From: Posidoniimonas corsicana
GTDB lineage: Bacteria > Planctomycetota > Planctomycetia > Pirellulales > Lacipirellulaceae
Length of the DNA stretch: 64,000 bases
Reading direction: 5' to 3'
Assembly: GCF_007859765.1 (NCBI RefSeq)
Contig: NZ_SIHJ01000002.1
Location: 620,001 to 684,000 of the forward strand
The notes under the pieces are model-generated. The model was not told where the DNA came from. It saw nothing but the letters and a program-made list of their open reading frames with translations, and ran no database searches. The stretch's first letter is position 1. Each line of letters starts with the position of its first letter. Both the position numbers and the translations under genes were made by a program. Of the stretch, positions 52,422 to 61,266 are shown piece after piece.

Positions 52422-55273
52422 GCCGCGGCGATCAACGCCAGCGCGGCCGCGAGCGGCTCGGGCGCGGCGTCTACCGCGGCCGACGCGCCGCTTCCGAGGC
52501 CGTAGTTCGACCGCCACGCGACGTAGTCCCCCTGGTCGATCTGGCCGTCGCCGTCGCCGTCGGCGCCCGTGCCAACGGGCACGCTTTGGCCGAGCGTGTC
52601 ACGCCAGACGGTGTAGTCGGCCGCGTCGACGACGCCGTCGGCGTTGTAGTCGCCGATCAGGCCGCCGGAGACAAACTCCACCAGGCCGTCGATCACCGCG
52701 CCGGTGTCGGCGCGGCGGAACTGGAACGCGATGTCGGGCGAGCCGCCCGGCGTGACCGGGCTGCCGAGGCCGATCATCTGGCCGGCGGCCAGCGTGGTGG
52801 CGCCCAGCAGGAACGACTCGGCCAGCACGCCGGCGTCGGCGCCGCCGGCCTCGTCCCAGGTCTCGCCGACGCCGTCGCCCGCGGTCGAGCCGGGGTCGTC
52901 GCCGTCGACGGCGTCGGTGGCGTTGTCGCTCAGGCTGCTCCAGAAGGCGTCGCCGGGGCGGAGCGAGTTGGTCGAGCTGGCGATCCGGTACGAGTCGAAC
53001 GTGTAGTCCTCGGTCGAGTCGTTCACGATCCACGCCTGACCGGTGGTGGTGTTGACGCGGAGCGTGAGCGGGTCGACCACGTCGGTGATGGGCGTCTCGT
53101 TGGTGATGTACAGCCGGTCGAGGTCGAAGAACTCGCCCGTGCCGCTGAAGTTGTTGTTCACCACCATGCGGACGCTGTTGGCGGCGCGGGCGGTCTCGAC
53201 CACGTCGCGCGTGCCGATCAGCTCGAACGCGCCCGTGCCGGTGCGACTGTAGATGGAGTACATCTCGTTGTCGCCGTCGTACTCCAGCACCATGGTGTAG
53301 GGGTCGTTCTGGACCAGCGGCAGCGACACGTCGAACGTGAAGTTGGTGGCGGTTCCGCCGCCGGCGCCGTAGATCGTGAGCCCGCCGTCCGACGTGCGGG
53401 TGATGGCCATCTGGGAGACAATCTCGCTGCCGCCCTGGTTAGAGCTGTCGTTGTTGAGGAAGCCGAAGCGGACCTCTTCGAGCTCGCCGCTGTCGAACTC
53501 GGCCGGGCCGGCGATCGAGGAGAAGCTCCAGCCGGCGATTTCGGCGACCATCCAGAGCTTGCCGGTCGAGACGTTCGCGATGTCCAGGTAGTTGGTGCCG
53601 AAGCCGTCGTTGTTCTTCTGGATGCGGTAGACGCCGTTCTGGATCGCCGACCCGGCCATATCGGTCCCGTCTTCGTTCCACGAGTTGCCCAGGTTCGCCG
53701 AGTTCTCCGCGTCGACCAGCAGCGTGCCGTTGGAGTCCCCGAACCCGAAGTCCTCCAGGATCACCGCCTGTGCATTCGACGCGGCCAGCCCCAGCATCAT
53801 CACCGCGGTCAGCAGCAGCGCGCGGCGGCGGGCGCCGGCCAGCAGCCCGAGCACGCCGCACAAGAGCGCCGCCGCGGGTTCGGGCACGCCGGCGACCATT
53901 GCCGAGAATGCGCCGGCGCCGTTGGCCGCGTCGAACGCGCTCTTGAACACCCCGATGTCCTGGATGCTGCTGACGCCGTCGCCGTCGAGGTCGCCCTGGC
54001 GGTACGCCTGGACCGGCGAGAGGCCGGCGAGCGAGGTCTCGCTGCTGGCGATCAGCACGGTCCAGTCGTCCACGGTGAGCTGGCCGTCAAAGTTTAGGTC
54101 GCCCAGCTGGAAGCGGGCGCCGCCGTTGCCGGTGAAAGTGACGTCGGCCGAGCGGGTGACGCCGCCGGCAAAGTTGAGCTTCACGGTGACATCCTCCATA
54201 GGTGACTGCAGCCAGACGGCGTCGCTTGCGTTGTTGAGCACCACGGATTGCCCGACGCCCAGGGCGCCGCCGTTGGCGTCCAGCGCCGACTCGGCCAGCA
54301 GGTAGGGCGTGCTGTCGTCGACGGCCCAGTTGCCGTCCGCGTCGACCGAGTCGTCGCCGGCCAGGTCGTAGTTGCCGGTGATGCTCTTCCAGCCCGAGGG
54401 GTCGAGCCCGCCGGCGGCGGACTCGATCGAAACCGACTCCAACCCGGTGAGCGCCTGCCCGGTATTGTTGACCAGCGTGAGCGCGCCGGTGGTGCGGTTG
54501 ATGCTGACGGTCCCCAGGTCGGTCAGCGGGTTGGTGGTCGCGACCGCGATGCGGTCGATGTCGAAGCGTTCCTCGATCAGGATCGGGTAGAAGTTGCCGT
54601 CGGCGAAGAAGTTGTTTGCGGCCAAGCGAACCGAGTTGGCGGCCCGCAGCGACGACACCGCGCCCTGCCCCAAGAACTGAGAGGCGTTGGACCCGTCTTT
54701 GTAGTAGACCTTGTAGGTGTCGGCGTCGAGGTCGACGGCCAGCACCGCGGTAAACGGCGAGGTCTGATCGACGGCTAGGTCGGCCGTCTCGCTGATGGTG
54801 GTGCCGCCCGTCCCGAGCGCGCGTCCGGAGAGCTGGATGCCGCCAAGACCGGTCCGCTGGATCCGCATCTCGGCGGTGATGGTGTTGCCGTCGACCCCAG
54901 TGTCCTCGTTCAAGAACCCGAACCGCACCTCCTCTGCGGCGTCATCCACGCTGTTCTGCCGGAACGCCCACCCCGACATCCGGGCCACCAGGTAGACAGA
55001 CCCGCTCGCAACATTGTCGATCTGCAGGTGGTGGGTAGCCAGCCCGTCCGACTCCTTGATGATTTGGTAGACGCCGCCTGTCACCTCGGAGAGGTCGTCG
55101 TTTGCGCTGGTCCAGTTGTTGCCCGGATTGACCGAGTTTGCCGCCGATGGCAGCAGCGTGCCGTTGGAGTCGTTGAACTCGAACGCCTCGAGGTCCACCG
55201 CCCCGGCGGGGCAGGCGCACAGAGCCGTCACAATCAACAAGCAGGCAGCACGCAGTGGGGTCACGCCTAGCAT
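52388..55273 (-). CDS. 961-residue tandem fusion of two PEP-CTERM exported proteins
   Basis: An exported protein with a signal peptide (AACLLIVTALCACPAGA) and two homologous halves. The first half runs from AVDLEAFEFNDSNGTLL to a dockerin-like cassette near residues 395-455 and an internal PEP-CTERM signal (VPEPAAALLCGVLGLLAGARRR, V463-R484). Immediately after it, without a stop, comes a second signal-peptide-like segment (ALLLTAVMMLGLAASNAQA, 485-503). The second half follows (AVILEDFGFGDSNGTLL), ending in dockerin-like units and a second PEP-CTERM tail. The junction therefore reads as stop-codon loss between two adjacent paralogues. Each half has the AxxLExFxFxDxxGT start also seen in the 275-residue protein upstream. 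Ligand unknown; the product may be processed into two proteins. Confidence 0.85.
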   Translation of the reverse strand: MLGVTPLRAACLLIVTALCACPAGAVDLEAFEFNDSNGTLLPSAANSVNPGNNWTSANDDLSEVTGGVYQIIKESDGLATHHLQIDNVASGSVYLVARMSGWAFRQNSVDDAAEEVRFGFLNEDTGVDGNTITAEMRIQRTGLGGIQLSGRALGTGGTTISETADLAVDQTSPFTAVLAVDLDADTYKVYYKDGSNASQFLGQGAVSSLRAANSVRLAANNFFADGNFYPILIEERFDIDRIAVATTNPLTDLGTVSINRTTGALTLVNNTGQALTGLESVSIESAAGGLDPSGWKSITGNYDLAGDDSVDADGNWAVDDSTPYLLAESALDANGGALGVGQSVVLNNASDAVWLQSPMEDVTVKLNFAGGVTRSADVTFTGNGGARFQLGDLNFDGQLTVDDWTVLIASSETSLAGLSPVQAYRQGDLDGDGVSSIQDIGVFKSAFDAANGAGAFSAMVAGVPEPAAALLCGVLGLLAGARRRALLLTAVMMLGLAASNAQAVILEDFGFGDSNGTLLVDAENSANLGNSWNEDGTDMAGSAIQNGVYRIQKNNDGFGTNYLDIANVSTGKLWMVAEIAGWSFSSIAGPAEFDSGELEEVRFGFLNNDSSNQGGSEIVSQMAITRTSDGGLTIYGAGGGTATNFTFDVSLPLVQNDPYTMVLEYDGDNEMYSIYSRTGTGAFELIGTRDVVETARAANSVRMVVNNNFSGTGEFFDLDRLYITNETPITDVVDPLTLRVNTTTGQAWIVNDSTEDYTFDSYRIASSTNSLRPGDAFWSSLSDNATDAVDGDDPGSTAGDGVGETWDEAGGADAGVLAESFLLGATTLAAGQMIGLGSPVTPGGSPDIAFQFRRADTGAVIDGLVEFVSGGLIGDYNADGVVDAADYTVWRDTLGQSVPVGTGADGDGDGQIDQGDYVAWRSNYGLGSGASAAVDAAPEPLAAALALIAAAQLTMSRRRFT

Positions 55274-56790
55274 CGGGGGTGTCTCCTGGATAGGGTCGCG
55301 ATTCTCATCAGGGCGAGAGAACTCAGGATGGCAGCGGAGGGCTCTGGCACGGCCAGCATGCGGGCGAAGGCGCCCGGGCCGTGGGCCTGTTCGTACAGTG
55401 ATTTGAACAATGCGAAGTCGGCGATGCCGTTGGCGCCATCGCCGTCGAGGTCGCCGCGGAGGTAGGCGTCCGCAGCAGAGAACGCGGCGAGCTCGGTCTC
55501 GGCGTGGGCGATCTGCAGCAACCAGTCGTCACGGTCGAACACGCCGTCCAGGTTAAGGTCGCCGAGGGTGAACAACGTCTGGAACATGGCGAGGGCGAAG
55601 CTCTGGCCGATGCCGAGGAACCGGTCCTCGTTCTCGCCGGCGATGAACTGGGTCTCGAACGTGATTGAGAACCCGGCGCCCAGCTCATCGCGGCCAAACT
55701 TCGCCAGGGTGTCGTCGATCAGCGACGCGTTGCGGGTGTCGATCGCGGGCTCAAGCGCGAGGAGGCTCTGCCATAGGGGGTCCCCCTGCATAGCCGGATG
55801 CACGTAGGCGAAGTGCCCCGACTTGCCAACCACCGTGGAGTGGAAGTCGATCACGTAGTCGGCCTCGGCGCCCGTGTCGGCCAGCATCGCGTCGCCCACG
55901 ACCTGCAACTCGGCGTGCCCGCCGTAGCCGGGGCTGCTCCAGAAGCGGTTGGGGTCGTCTGCCGGGCGGGCGACCGTGCTGCGGTTCATGCCGGCGTAGC
56001 GTCCGTCGGGGTTAATCAGTGGGTATACCGCGAAGTCGGCCACCTTGCGGAGGAGCCCGGCCTGCAGCGAGTCGCCGGCCAGGTAGTCGACCAGCCCCTC
56101 CAGCACCAGATTGCCCAGCCCCTCGTTGGCGTGCACACCAGAGGCGAGCACCACGCTGACACGCTCGGCGGCCCCGTCCGGGTCGGACAGTCCGAACGCC
56201 CGGATCGGATGAGACGGAATGGACCGCCCCAGGTCGTCTACGCCGCCCGGCGAGGCGCCAATTGCGAACGACGCATCGCCCGAGGCCGTAGGCCGCACCC
56301 ACGGCGAGGAGGCCAGCCCGCTGACCAACTGCTCCGCTCGGCCGACGGTGTAAGGCAGCCCGTACGCGACGAACACGGTGTCGGACGTGAATGGGCCATC
56401 GTTGTAGAAGGCGTACCGTCCCTGGGCGGAGCTACGCTGGTTGTAGTCGAAGAACTCCCACGACTGGCCGTCGTAGCTGTAGACCATCTCGTGGTCGTTG
56501 AGATTGGACCCGCCGTTGGCGAAGTCGTCGTCGATCTGGAACGCGGGCCGCTGGCCCCCCGCATCGTCGAGGCGGAAGTGCAACCACTTCCAGTCGCCCG
56601 GGTTGAAGTTGTCCCGCCCGGCGAGGGTGATCACGTCACCCACGATGGTCGATCCTCCCACATCGAGCGAGCCGGTGTCGAAATCGGCGGAGAGCTGGTA
56701 GGCGCGGCCCTGCGTGGCGACCGCTAGCACCGCGAGCAGACCCCACGCCGACAGGCGGCGGGCGGAACGGCTTGACCAGGCTCGACCCAT
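55267..56790 (-). CDS. M14-family zinc carboxypeptidase with dockerin-like and PEP-CTERM tail
   Basis: A 507-residue exported carboxypeptidase. The ATG at 56790 is preceded by GGAAG about ten bases away; the longer frame reads into the upstream gene. A signal peptide (LSAWGLLAVLAVATQGRA) and an N-terminal beta domain (about 30-150, DWKWLHFRLDDAG) precede the catalytic part. Zinc ligands SGVHANEG (H220, E223), the substrate-binding NPDGRYAGMNR, VIDFHST (third ligand His) and SITFETQF (catalytic Glu) match M14 enzymes. The C-terminal cassette (GDLNLDGVFDRDDW, GDLDGDGANGIADFALFKS) and AVPEPSAAIL tail closely resemble the first half of the neighbouring 961-residue protein, showing cassette sharing between adjacent genes. 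It would trim C-terminal residues of extracellular peptides. Confidence 0.9.
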   Translation of the reverse strand: MGRAWSSRSARRLSAWGLLAVLAVATQGRAYQLSADFDTGSLDVGGSTIVGDVITLAGRDNFNPGDWKWLHFRLDDAGGQRPAFQIDDDFANGGSNLNDHEMVYSYDGQSWEFFDYNQRSSAQGRYAFYNDGPFTSDTVFVAYGLPYTVGRAEQLVSGLASSPWVRPTASGDASFAIGASPGGVDDLGRSIPSHPIRAFGLSDPDGAAERVSVVLASGVHANEGLGNLVLEGLVDYLAGDSLQAGLLRKVADFAVYPLINPDGRYAGMNRSTVARPADDPNRFWSSPGYGGHAELQVVGDAMLADTGAEADYVIDFHSTVVGKSGHFAYVHPAMQGDPLWQSLLALEPAIDTRNASLIDDTLAKFGRDELGAGFSITFETQFIAGENEDRFLGIGQSFALAMFQTLFTLGDLNLDGVFDRDDWLLQIAHAETELAAFSAADAYLRGDLDGDGANGIADFALFKSLYEQAHGPGAFARMLAVPEPSAAILSSLALMRIATLSRRHPRC

Positions 56791-56797
56791 GCGAGTG

Positions 56798-58516
56798 CTA
56801 CTTCCCGGCGGCGTCGTTCGTGCGGCGTGGATCGGCCGCGGCCAGCAGGCGGCCGTCGGGCAAATACTGCACCCCATTGCCGCCGCCGAAGTAGCTGCCG
56901 TCGCTCTGCCGCTCCTCGGTCCGCCAACCGCGGGTCACAAGCTGGCCCACAAGGTCGTCCGGCGCCTCCTCCTCGAAGTCGATGAAGTTGCTCGGCTCGC
57001 CGCGGTAGATCGGCCGGCGGAGGTGGTACCGCCAGCGCCCCAGTGCGGACGGGAGCTCCTGTCCCGACCCCAGCACGTCCAGCAGCAGCTGGATGGTGGT
57101 GGAGGGGATCCGCTGGCCGCCCGGGATGCCGAGCGCCAGCTTGACGTGGCCCTCTTCCTCGACGATCACCGGCGCCACGGTGCTGCGAGGGCGTTTGCCG
57201 GGCGCCAGCGTGTTGACCGACTTCCGGTTGGTGACATTGAAGTTGCTCATGCTGTTGTTGAGCAGCACCCCCGTGCCGGGCGCCACGACGCTGGCGCCGA
57301 AGTGGAAGCTGAGCGACTGCGTGATGCAGACCACATTGCCCTCGGAGTCGGCCACCACCAGGTGCGAGGTGCTGGCGTCGGACTCGTCGTCCATGGTCGG
57401 CTCGAGCGGCTGCGGCACGGGTTGCGACTTCTTGTCGCGGGCCGCGGCGTCCTCGGCGATCGCCAACGCGTTGCGGCGGATCAACCGGATCGACTCCGGC
57501 GCAAGCAGGCCCTTGGCCATCTCGACCGAGTCCACCACGTCGGCGATTTCCCTGTCGATCCGCGGGTAGATCTCCAGCAGCACGCCGCACAGCTTCTCAA
57601 TGGAATGGATGTCGTGCGTGTCTTCCTTAGTCCAATCGACCCCCTCGAGCGTCTTCAGGGCGGCCAGCACCGTGACCCCACCGGTGGTGGGTGGCGGCGA
57701 GGTGCAAACGCGGTATCCGCCGAACGAGTCGGTCAGCGGCGGCGGGACGCGGGGTTCGTACGTGGCGAAGTCGCGTTGGGTAAGGTCCGACCCGCCGGCG
57801 CGGCACGCCTCGACAATCCGCTTTCCGATCTCCCCTTTGTAGAACGCCTGCACGCCCTCGGCGGCGATCTCGCGGAGCGTCGCCGCGAGGTCAGGGAACT
57901 GCATGCTGCTGCCGACGCCAGGCGCCTTGCCGTTGCTCAGGTAAAGCCCCGCCGCGCCCGGGTCGTGCCGCAGCCGGGCCACCTTGTGGCGGAACAGCGG
58001 CTGCATTTCTTGGTCGAACGGGATGCCCCGTTCGGCCAGCTCTACGGCCGGCTGCACCACCTCGTCCCAATCCCGCGAGCCCCACCGGCCGTGCGCCAGC
58101 GCCAGCCCCGCTGGCAGGCCGGGCACGCAAACGGCCGCGAAGCCGTGGCGGCGGTCCTCGCGGGGCAGAGCCGCGAACTTGTCCGGGTCGAGCTCGCGGG
58201 GCGCTGCATTAAGAGCCTCGACGCAGTGCACCTCGCCGGTGGCGCCGTTGCGGTACAGCATCACCATCTTGCCGCCCAGGCCCGACCCCCACGGCGCGGC
58301 GACGCCCATCGTAAGCGAGGTCGTAACCGCGGCGTCCACCACGTTGCCGCCCTGCTGCAACACCGATAGCCCCGCGGCGGACGCCGCGGGATGACCGCTG
58401 GTCACCGCAAAGCGGGTGGCCACGAGCTTCTCGCGGGCGTGAGCCGCGCCGCCGAAGCAGGGTCCGAGAAGCAGAACGGCAAGCAGGACGCGGCAAAGGC
58501 GGCTTGTCACGGGCAT
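56798..58516 (-). CDS. ggt: gamma-glutamyltranspeptidase
   Basis: A 572-residue exported enzyme. Start 58516 (MPVTSRL) is preferred over 58534 because AGGAG lies five bases before it. A signal peptide (LLAVLLLGPCFGGAAHA) is followed by REKLVATRFAVTSGHPAAS and GGNVVDAAVTTSLTMGV, the family's large-subunit start. The autoprocessing site DASTSHLVVADSEGN puts the nucleophile Thr at T383, the usual position at the start of the small subunit. FGASVVAPGTGVLLNN and GKRPRSTVAP are further family marks. The enzyme cleaves the gamma-glutamyl bond of glutathione and related peptides. A seven-base gap to the M14 gene makes an operon likely and suggests peptide scavenging at the cell surface. The usual TTH/TTS is TSH here, an allowed variation. 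Confidence 0.93.
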   Translation of the reverse strand: MPVTSRLCRVLLAVLLLGPCFGGAAHAREKLVATRFAVTSGHPAASAAGLSVLQQGGNVVDAAVTTSLTMGVAAPWGSGLGGKMVMLYRNGATGEVHCVEALNAAPRELDPDKFAALPREDRRHGFAAVCVPGLPAGLALAHGRWGSRDWDEVVQPAVELAERGIPFDQEMQPLFRHKVARLRHDPGAAGLYLSNGKAPGVGSSMQFPDLAATLREIAAEGVQAFYKGEIGKRIVEACRAGGSDLTQRDFATYEPRVPPPLTDSFGGYRVCTSPPPTTGGVTVLAALKTLEGVDWTKEDTHDIHSIEKLCGVLLEIYPRIDREIADVVDSVEMAKGLLAPESIRLIRRNALAIAEDAAARDKKSQPVPQPLEPTMDDESDASTSHLVVADSEGNVVCITQSLSFHFGASVVAPGTGVLLNNSMSNFNVTNRKSVNTLAPGKRPRSTVAPVIVEEEGHVKLALGIPGGQRIPSTTIQLLLDVLGSGQELPSALGRWRYHLRRPIYRGEPSNFIDFEEEAPDDLVGQLVTRGWRTEERQSDGSYFGGGNGVQYLPDGRLLAAADPRRTNDAAGK

Positions 58517-58573
58517 AGCACTCCTAGGGGACAAAACACCGGGGGGCGGGCGCCCCCGGTCGCCGGGGGTCGG

Positions 58574-59401
58574 CTAGCAGGCGGGGCGCCGACGCCGCAT
58601 CGAGAGCAGCACGCCGCAGGCCAGCAGGCTAGCGGATGCGGGCTCCGGGATCGTCGAGATGTCGGCAATCAGGCCTGGGTAGGGGTTGGTGTCCAGCAAC
58701 GTGATCGAGTCGATCAGCACGCTGTCGTTGGAAAGGTCGTTGTTGAGCGTGAGCCGAAGCGACCCGAAGCCTCGCGTCGGGTCGAGCAGCCCGGTCCCGA
58801 TGGTCGTGAACGACGCGCCGCCGTCCAGCGAGTAGTGGACTTGGTAGACGTCCTTGTCGAGGTCGGCGGCCAGCACCGCCAGCACCGACGCGGCGTTGGG
58901 CACAACCACCGGATCGATGTCCGTGGCGCCGTCGCCGACGCCGTTGCCCAGCAGCGTGACGGTGTCGTCGTCCTCGCGCTGGAACTCGAATTCAGTGGTA
59001 ACGAAGGTGGACCGGGGGTCGAACTGGATGAAGCTGATGCGGATCTCTTCGTTCTCGGCGGCGTCGAGCGTAGCGGAGTCGAACGCGTAGCTGAAATCGA
59101 GCACGCCGTAGAGCGAGCCCACCGCGACGTCATCGGCGTCGACATAGGTCGTGCCGAACTCGTTGTTCGCCTTCAGCGACGCGTCTAGCTGCCCCAGGCC
59201 GTTTGTGGTCACGTCCACCAGGTCGGCGTCGACGTCAAACAGGTGGGTGGGGACGGCGCTGTTGGCCGCCGCCTCGATGGCCGTGCCGGCGGCGTCGTCA
59301 AACAGGAACTCCTCCAGCACCGCGGCGTTTAGGTTGGGCGACCACAGCGCCGCGCTGGTTAGCAGACAGCCGCCGAGCACCAATCGCATGTTGCCGATCA
59401 T
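58574..59401 (-). CDS. PEP-CTERM exported protein, paralogue of the halves of the 961-residue protein
   Basis: A 275-residue protein. Of three nearby starts, 59401 (MIGNMRL) has GGGAG eight bases upstream and is preferred. The signal peptide (RLVLGGCLLTSAALWSPNLNA) is followed by AVLEEFLFDDAAGTAIEAAANSAV, clearly related to AVDLEAFEFNDSNGTLLPSAANSV in the 961-residue product. It ends in IPEPASASLLACGVLLSMRRRR, a PEP-CTERM signal. The mature part is strand-rich, probably a jelly-roll. There is no dockerin cassette, so the paralogues differ in their tails. A 57-base gap separates it from the ggt gene and it may head the operon. Confidence 0.85.
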   Translation of the reverse strand: MIGNMRLVLGGCLLTSAALWSPNLNAAVLEEFLFDDAAGTAIEAAANSAVPTHLFDVDADLVDVTTNGLGQLDASLKANNEFGTTYVDADDVAVGSLYGVLDFSYAFDSATLDAAENEEIRISFIQFDPRSTFVTTEFEFQREDDDTVTLLGNGVGDGATDIDPVVVPNAASVLAVLAADLDKDVYQVHYSLDGGASFTTIGTGLLDPTRGFGSLRLTLNNDLSNDSVLIDSITLLDTNPYPGLIADISTIPEPASASLLACGVLLSMRRRRPAC

Positions 59402-59781
59402 GAGCAATACTCCCAAGAGCCAAAGGATGTTGAGCTAGGTAGGACGACAATGCACGCGCCTTAGGGCCAGGGCACAAAAAAAGGCCCCCAGCGCGCAGTC
59501 TGCACGCAAGGCGCCTGTCTCCTCTGTTCCGGTAGACGAACGACTCACCGCGGTAAGGCGGTAGTCCGTCTGAGTTTGAGGCTATCGAGTCGCTTTCGCG
59601 AACTCAAGCGAATTCAGACCAAATTCGGGTATGCGCAACCCGGCGATCCTGGCCCGGCAGGGGCCTAAATCCGGTCGGAGACGTATTGCTTCCCGCAGGT
59701 GCAAATCCTAGATTGAATCTCGGAAGAGGCGGCCGAGCGTTCCCCCGTTGTTCTCCCTTTCGGGTTGATCGAGAGCGTCGT
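59402..59781. other. divergent intergenic region, no gene supported
   Basis: A 380-base gap holding promoters for the divergent PEP-CTERM and DUF1559 genes. A run of seven A residues with flanking GGCCC/GGGCC near 59465-59495 could form a weak hairpin. No RNA gene was recognised. GAGAG precedes the DUF1559 start. Confidence 0.4.
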
Positions 59782-60783
59782 ATGTCTATGCCTCACTTCG
59801 CGCCGTCGGCGCGGCGGGCCCGCCGCGCGTTCACCCTGGTCGAACTGCTGGTGGTGATCGCCATCATCGGCATCCTGATCGCCCTCCTGCTGCCTGCGGT
59901 GCAAGCAGCCCGCGAGTCGGCCCGCCGATCGTCCTGCCTGAACAACCTGCGTCAGGTAAGCCTGGCGATGATGAACTACGAGTCGTCTAACAAGCGGCTG
60001 CCGGTTGGGGCAGCGCAGCGGTTCAACGTCACCAGCGACCCGACGCTCCACAGCTGGGTCTCCCAGATCCTCCAGTACGTGGAGGAGGCTAACGCCTACG
60101 GCATGGCCGATTGGACCCAGCCGCTCGCCCAGCGTGAGGACGACGGCAACCGGGCCCACCACATCAAGTTCGAGACCTTCAGCTGCCCGTCGCTGGAGCC
60201 GGTCGAGATCGTCAACGACTTCTACGGCGCGCGGGGGTCGTACGCGGTCAACGCCGGCATCGGCCAGGTGTTCATGCAGAACCCCGACCCAAAGCAGCGT
60301 ACGTCCGAGGCCTCCGGCGTTCAGCCCTGGCCGATCCCGCCCTACGCGAGCACGACTTCGTCGTTGGGCGCGATCGGGCTGTTCATGGTGAACCACGGCC
60401 GCAAGCTGTCTGAGGTGACCGATGGCACCAGCAAGACCGCGATGCTGACGGAGGTCATCAACGTACCGGGCGAGGACACCCGCGGGGCGTTGCACTTCGG
60501 CGCCGCGGTGATGTACATGCATAATGTCCTGCCGAACGACACCGCTTCGCTGCCCGACCGCACGAGGTGGTGCGTGTCGGTCGAGAACGAGGCGCCCTGC
60601 CGTCAGACGCTGAACCAGTGGCAGGGCGGCTGGTACCAGGCGGCGCGCAGCAAGCACCCGGGCGGAGTGAACCTGGTCATGGGCGACAGCAGCGCGCGTT
60701 TCCTGACCGACAGCGTCAACTTCGAGGTCTGGCAGGCCATGTGCACCCCGCAGGGCGAAGAGGTCCTGGCGGAAGGCCTGTAG
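59782..60783 (+). CDS. DUF1559 pseudopilin-like protein
   Basis: A 333-residue protein starting at ATG 59782 (MSMPHFA) with GAGAG upstream. It has the pseudopilin N terminus [19 protein letters not shown] with the conserved Glu, then AVQAARESARRSSCLNNL. The C terminus carries KHPGGVNLVMGDSSARFL, the DUF1559 ending. It shares only the general family pattern with the DUF1559 gene at 20472. The next gene, a small lipoprotein 39 bases downstream, is a typical neighbour for this family and probably in the same operon. Function: likely surface filament or secretion-associated pseudopilin; not established. Confidence 0.93.
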   Translation: MSMPHFAPSARRARRAFTLVELLVVIAIIGILIALLLPAVQAARESARRSSCLNNLRQVSLAMMNYESSNKRLPVGAAQRFNVTSDPTLHSWVSQILQYVEEANAYGMADWTQPLAQREDDGNRAHHIKFETFSCPSLEPVEIVNDFYGARGSYAVNAGIGQVFMQNPDPKQRTSEASGVQPWPIPPYASTTSSLGAIGLFMVNHGRKLSEVTDGTSKTAMLTEVINVPGEDTRGALHFGAAVMYMHNVLPNDTASLPDRTRWCVSVENEAPCRQTLNQWQGGWYQAARSKHPGGVNLVMGDSSARFLTDSVNFEVWQAMCTPQGEEVLAEGL

Positions 60784-60822
60784 CCTGTCGCCCGATTCCT
60801 TTGTTTCCTCCTGGATCGCTCG

Positions 60823-61251
60823 ATGCCGCGTACCGCGATTGCCTGCGTTGCCGCTCTGTTGCTAGCCGGCGGCTGCTCCGAAACCGCCAACTACTGCGAG
60901 TTCTCCGGTGCGGTGACCGCGGATGGTAAACCGGTCGACGAGGGGCTGATCATGTTCACGCCAACGGCCGCCGGGCCGGGCCAGGGGCCGGTGGCCGCCG
61001 ACATCAGTGGCGGTTCCTACCGGGTTACCCCCGCAAAGAAGATGACCCCCGGCTCGTACAAGGTCGCGATCACGGCCGAACGGGACACCGGGCGGACGAT
61101 TTCCTCCGAGCCGGGCAGCCGAGACGCCACCCCGATGCGCGAGCAGTACATCCCGCCACGCTACAACGCCACCACCGAGCTGACAACGGACATCGCGGCG
61201 GGCCAGAGCACGCCCGTCGACTTTGATCTGACGCTGAAGAAGAGCAAGTAG
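60823..61251 (+). CDS. small lipoprotein with transthyretin/carboxypeptidase-regulatory-like fold
   Basis: A 142-residue protein with a lipobox LLLAGGC (Cys18) after a basic start, so it should be lipidated and membrane-anchored. The mature part (CEFSGAVTADGKPVDEGLIMFTPTA, GSYRVTPAKKMTPGSYKVAI) resembles planctomycete carboxypeptidase-regulatory-like lipoproteins that regularly follow DUF1559 genes. The function of these pairs is unknown. No ribosome site stronger than GGAT is visible before its ATG at 60823. Confidence 0.85.
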   Translation: MPRTAIACVAALLLAGGCSETANYCEFSGAVTADGKPVDEGLIMFTPTAAGPGQGPVAADISGGSYRVTPAKKMTPGSYKVAITAERDTGRTISSEPGSRDATPMREQYIPPRYNATTELTTDIAAGQSTPVDFDLTLKKSK

Positions 61252-61266
61252 CGGCCCCGAGTCTCG

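Noticed and set aside
51125-54097. 990-codon plus-strand frame spanning the vWA and PEP-CTERM genes
   Set aside because: It overlaps two well-supported genes in another frame and strand and shows only repetitive Arg/Ala-rich sequence.
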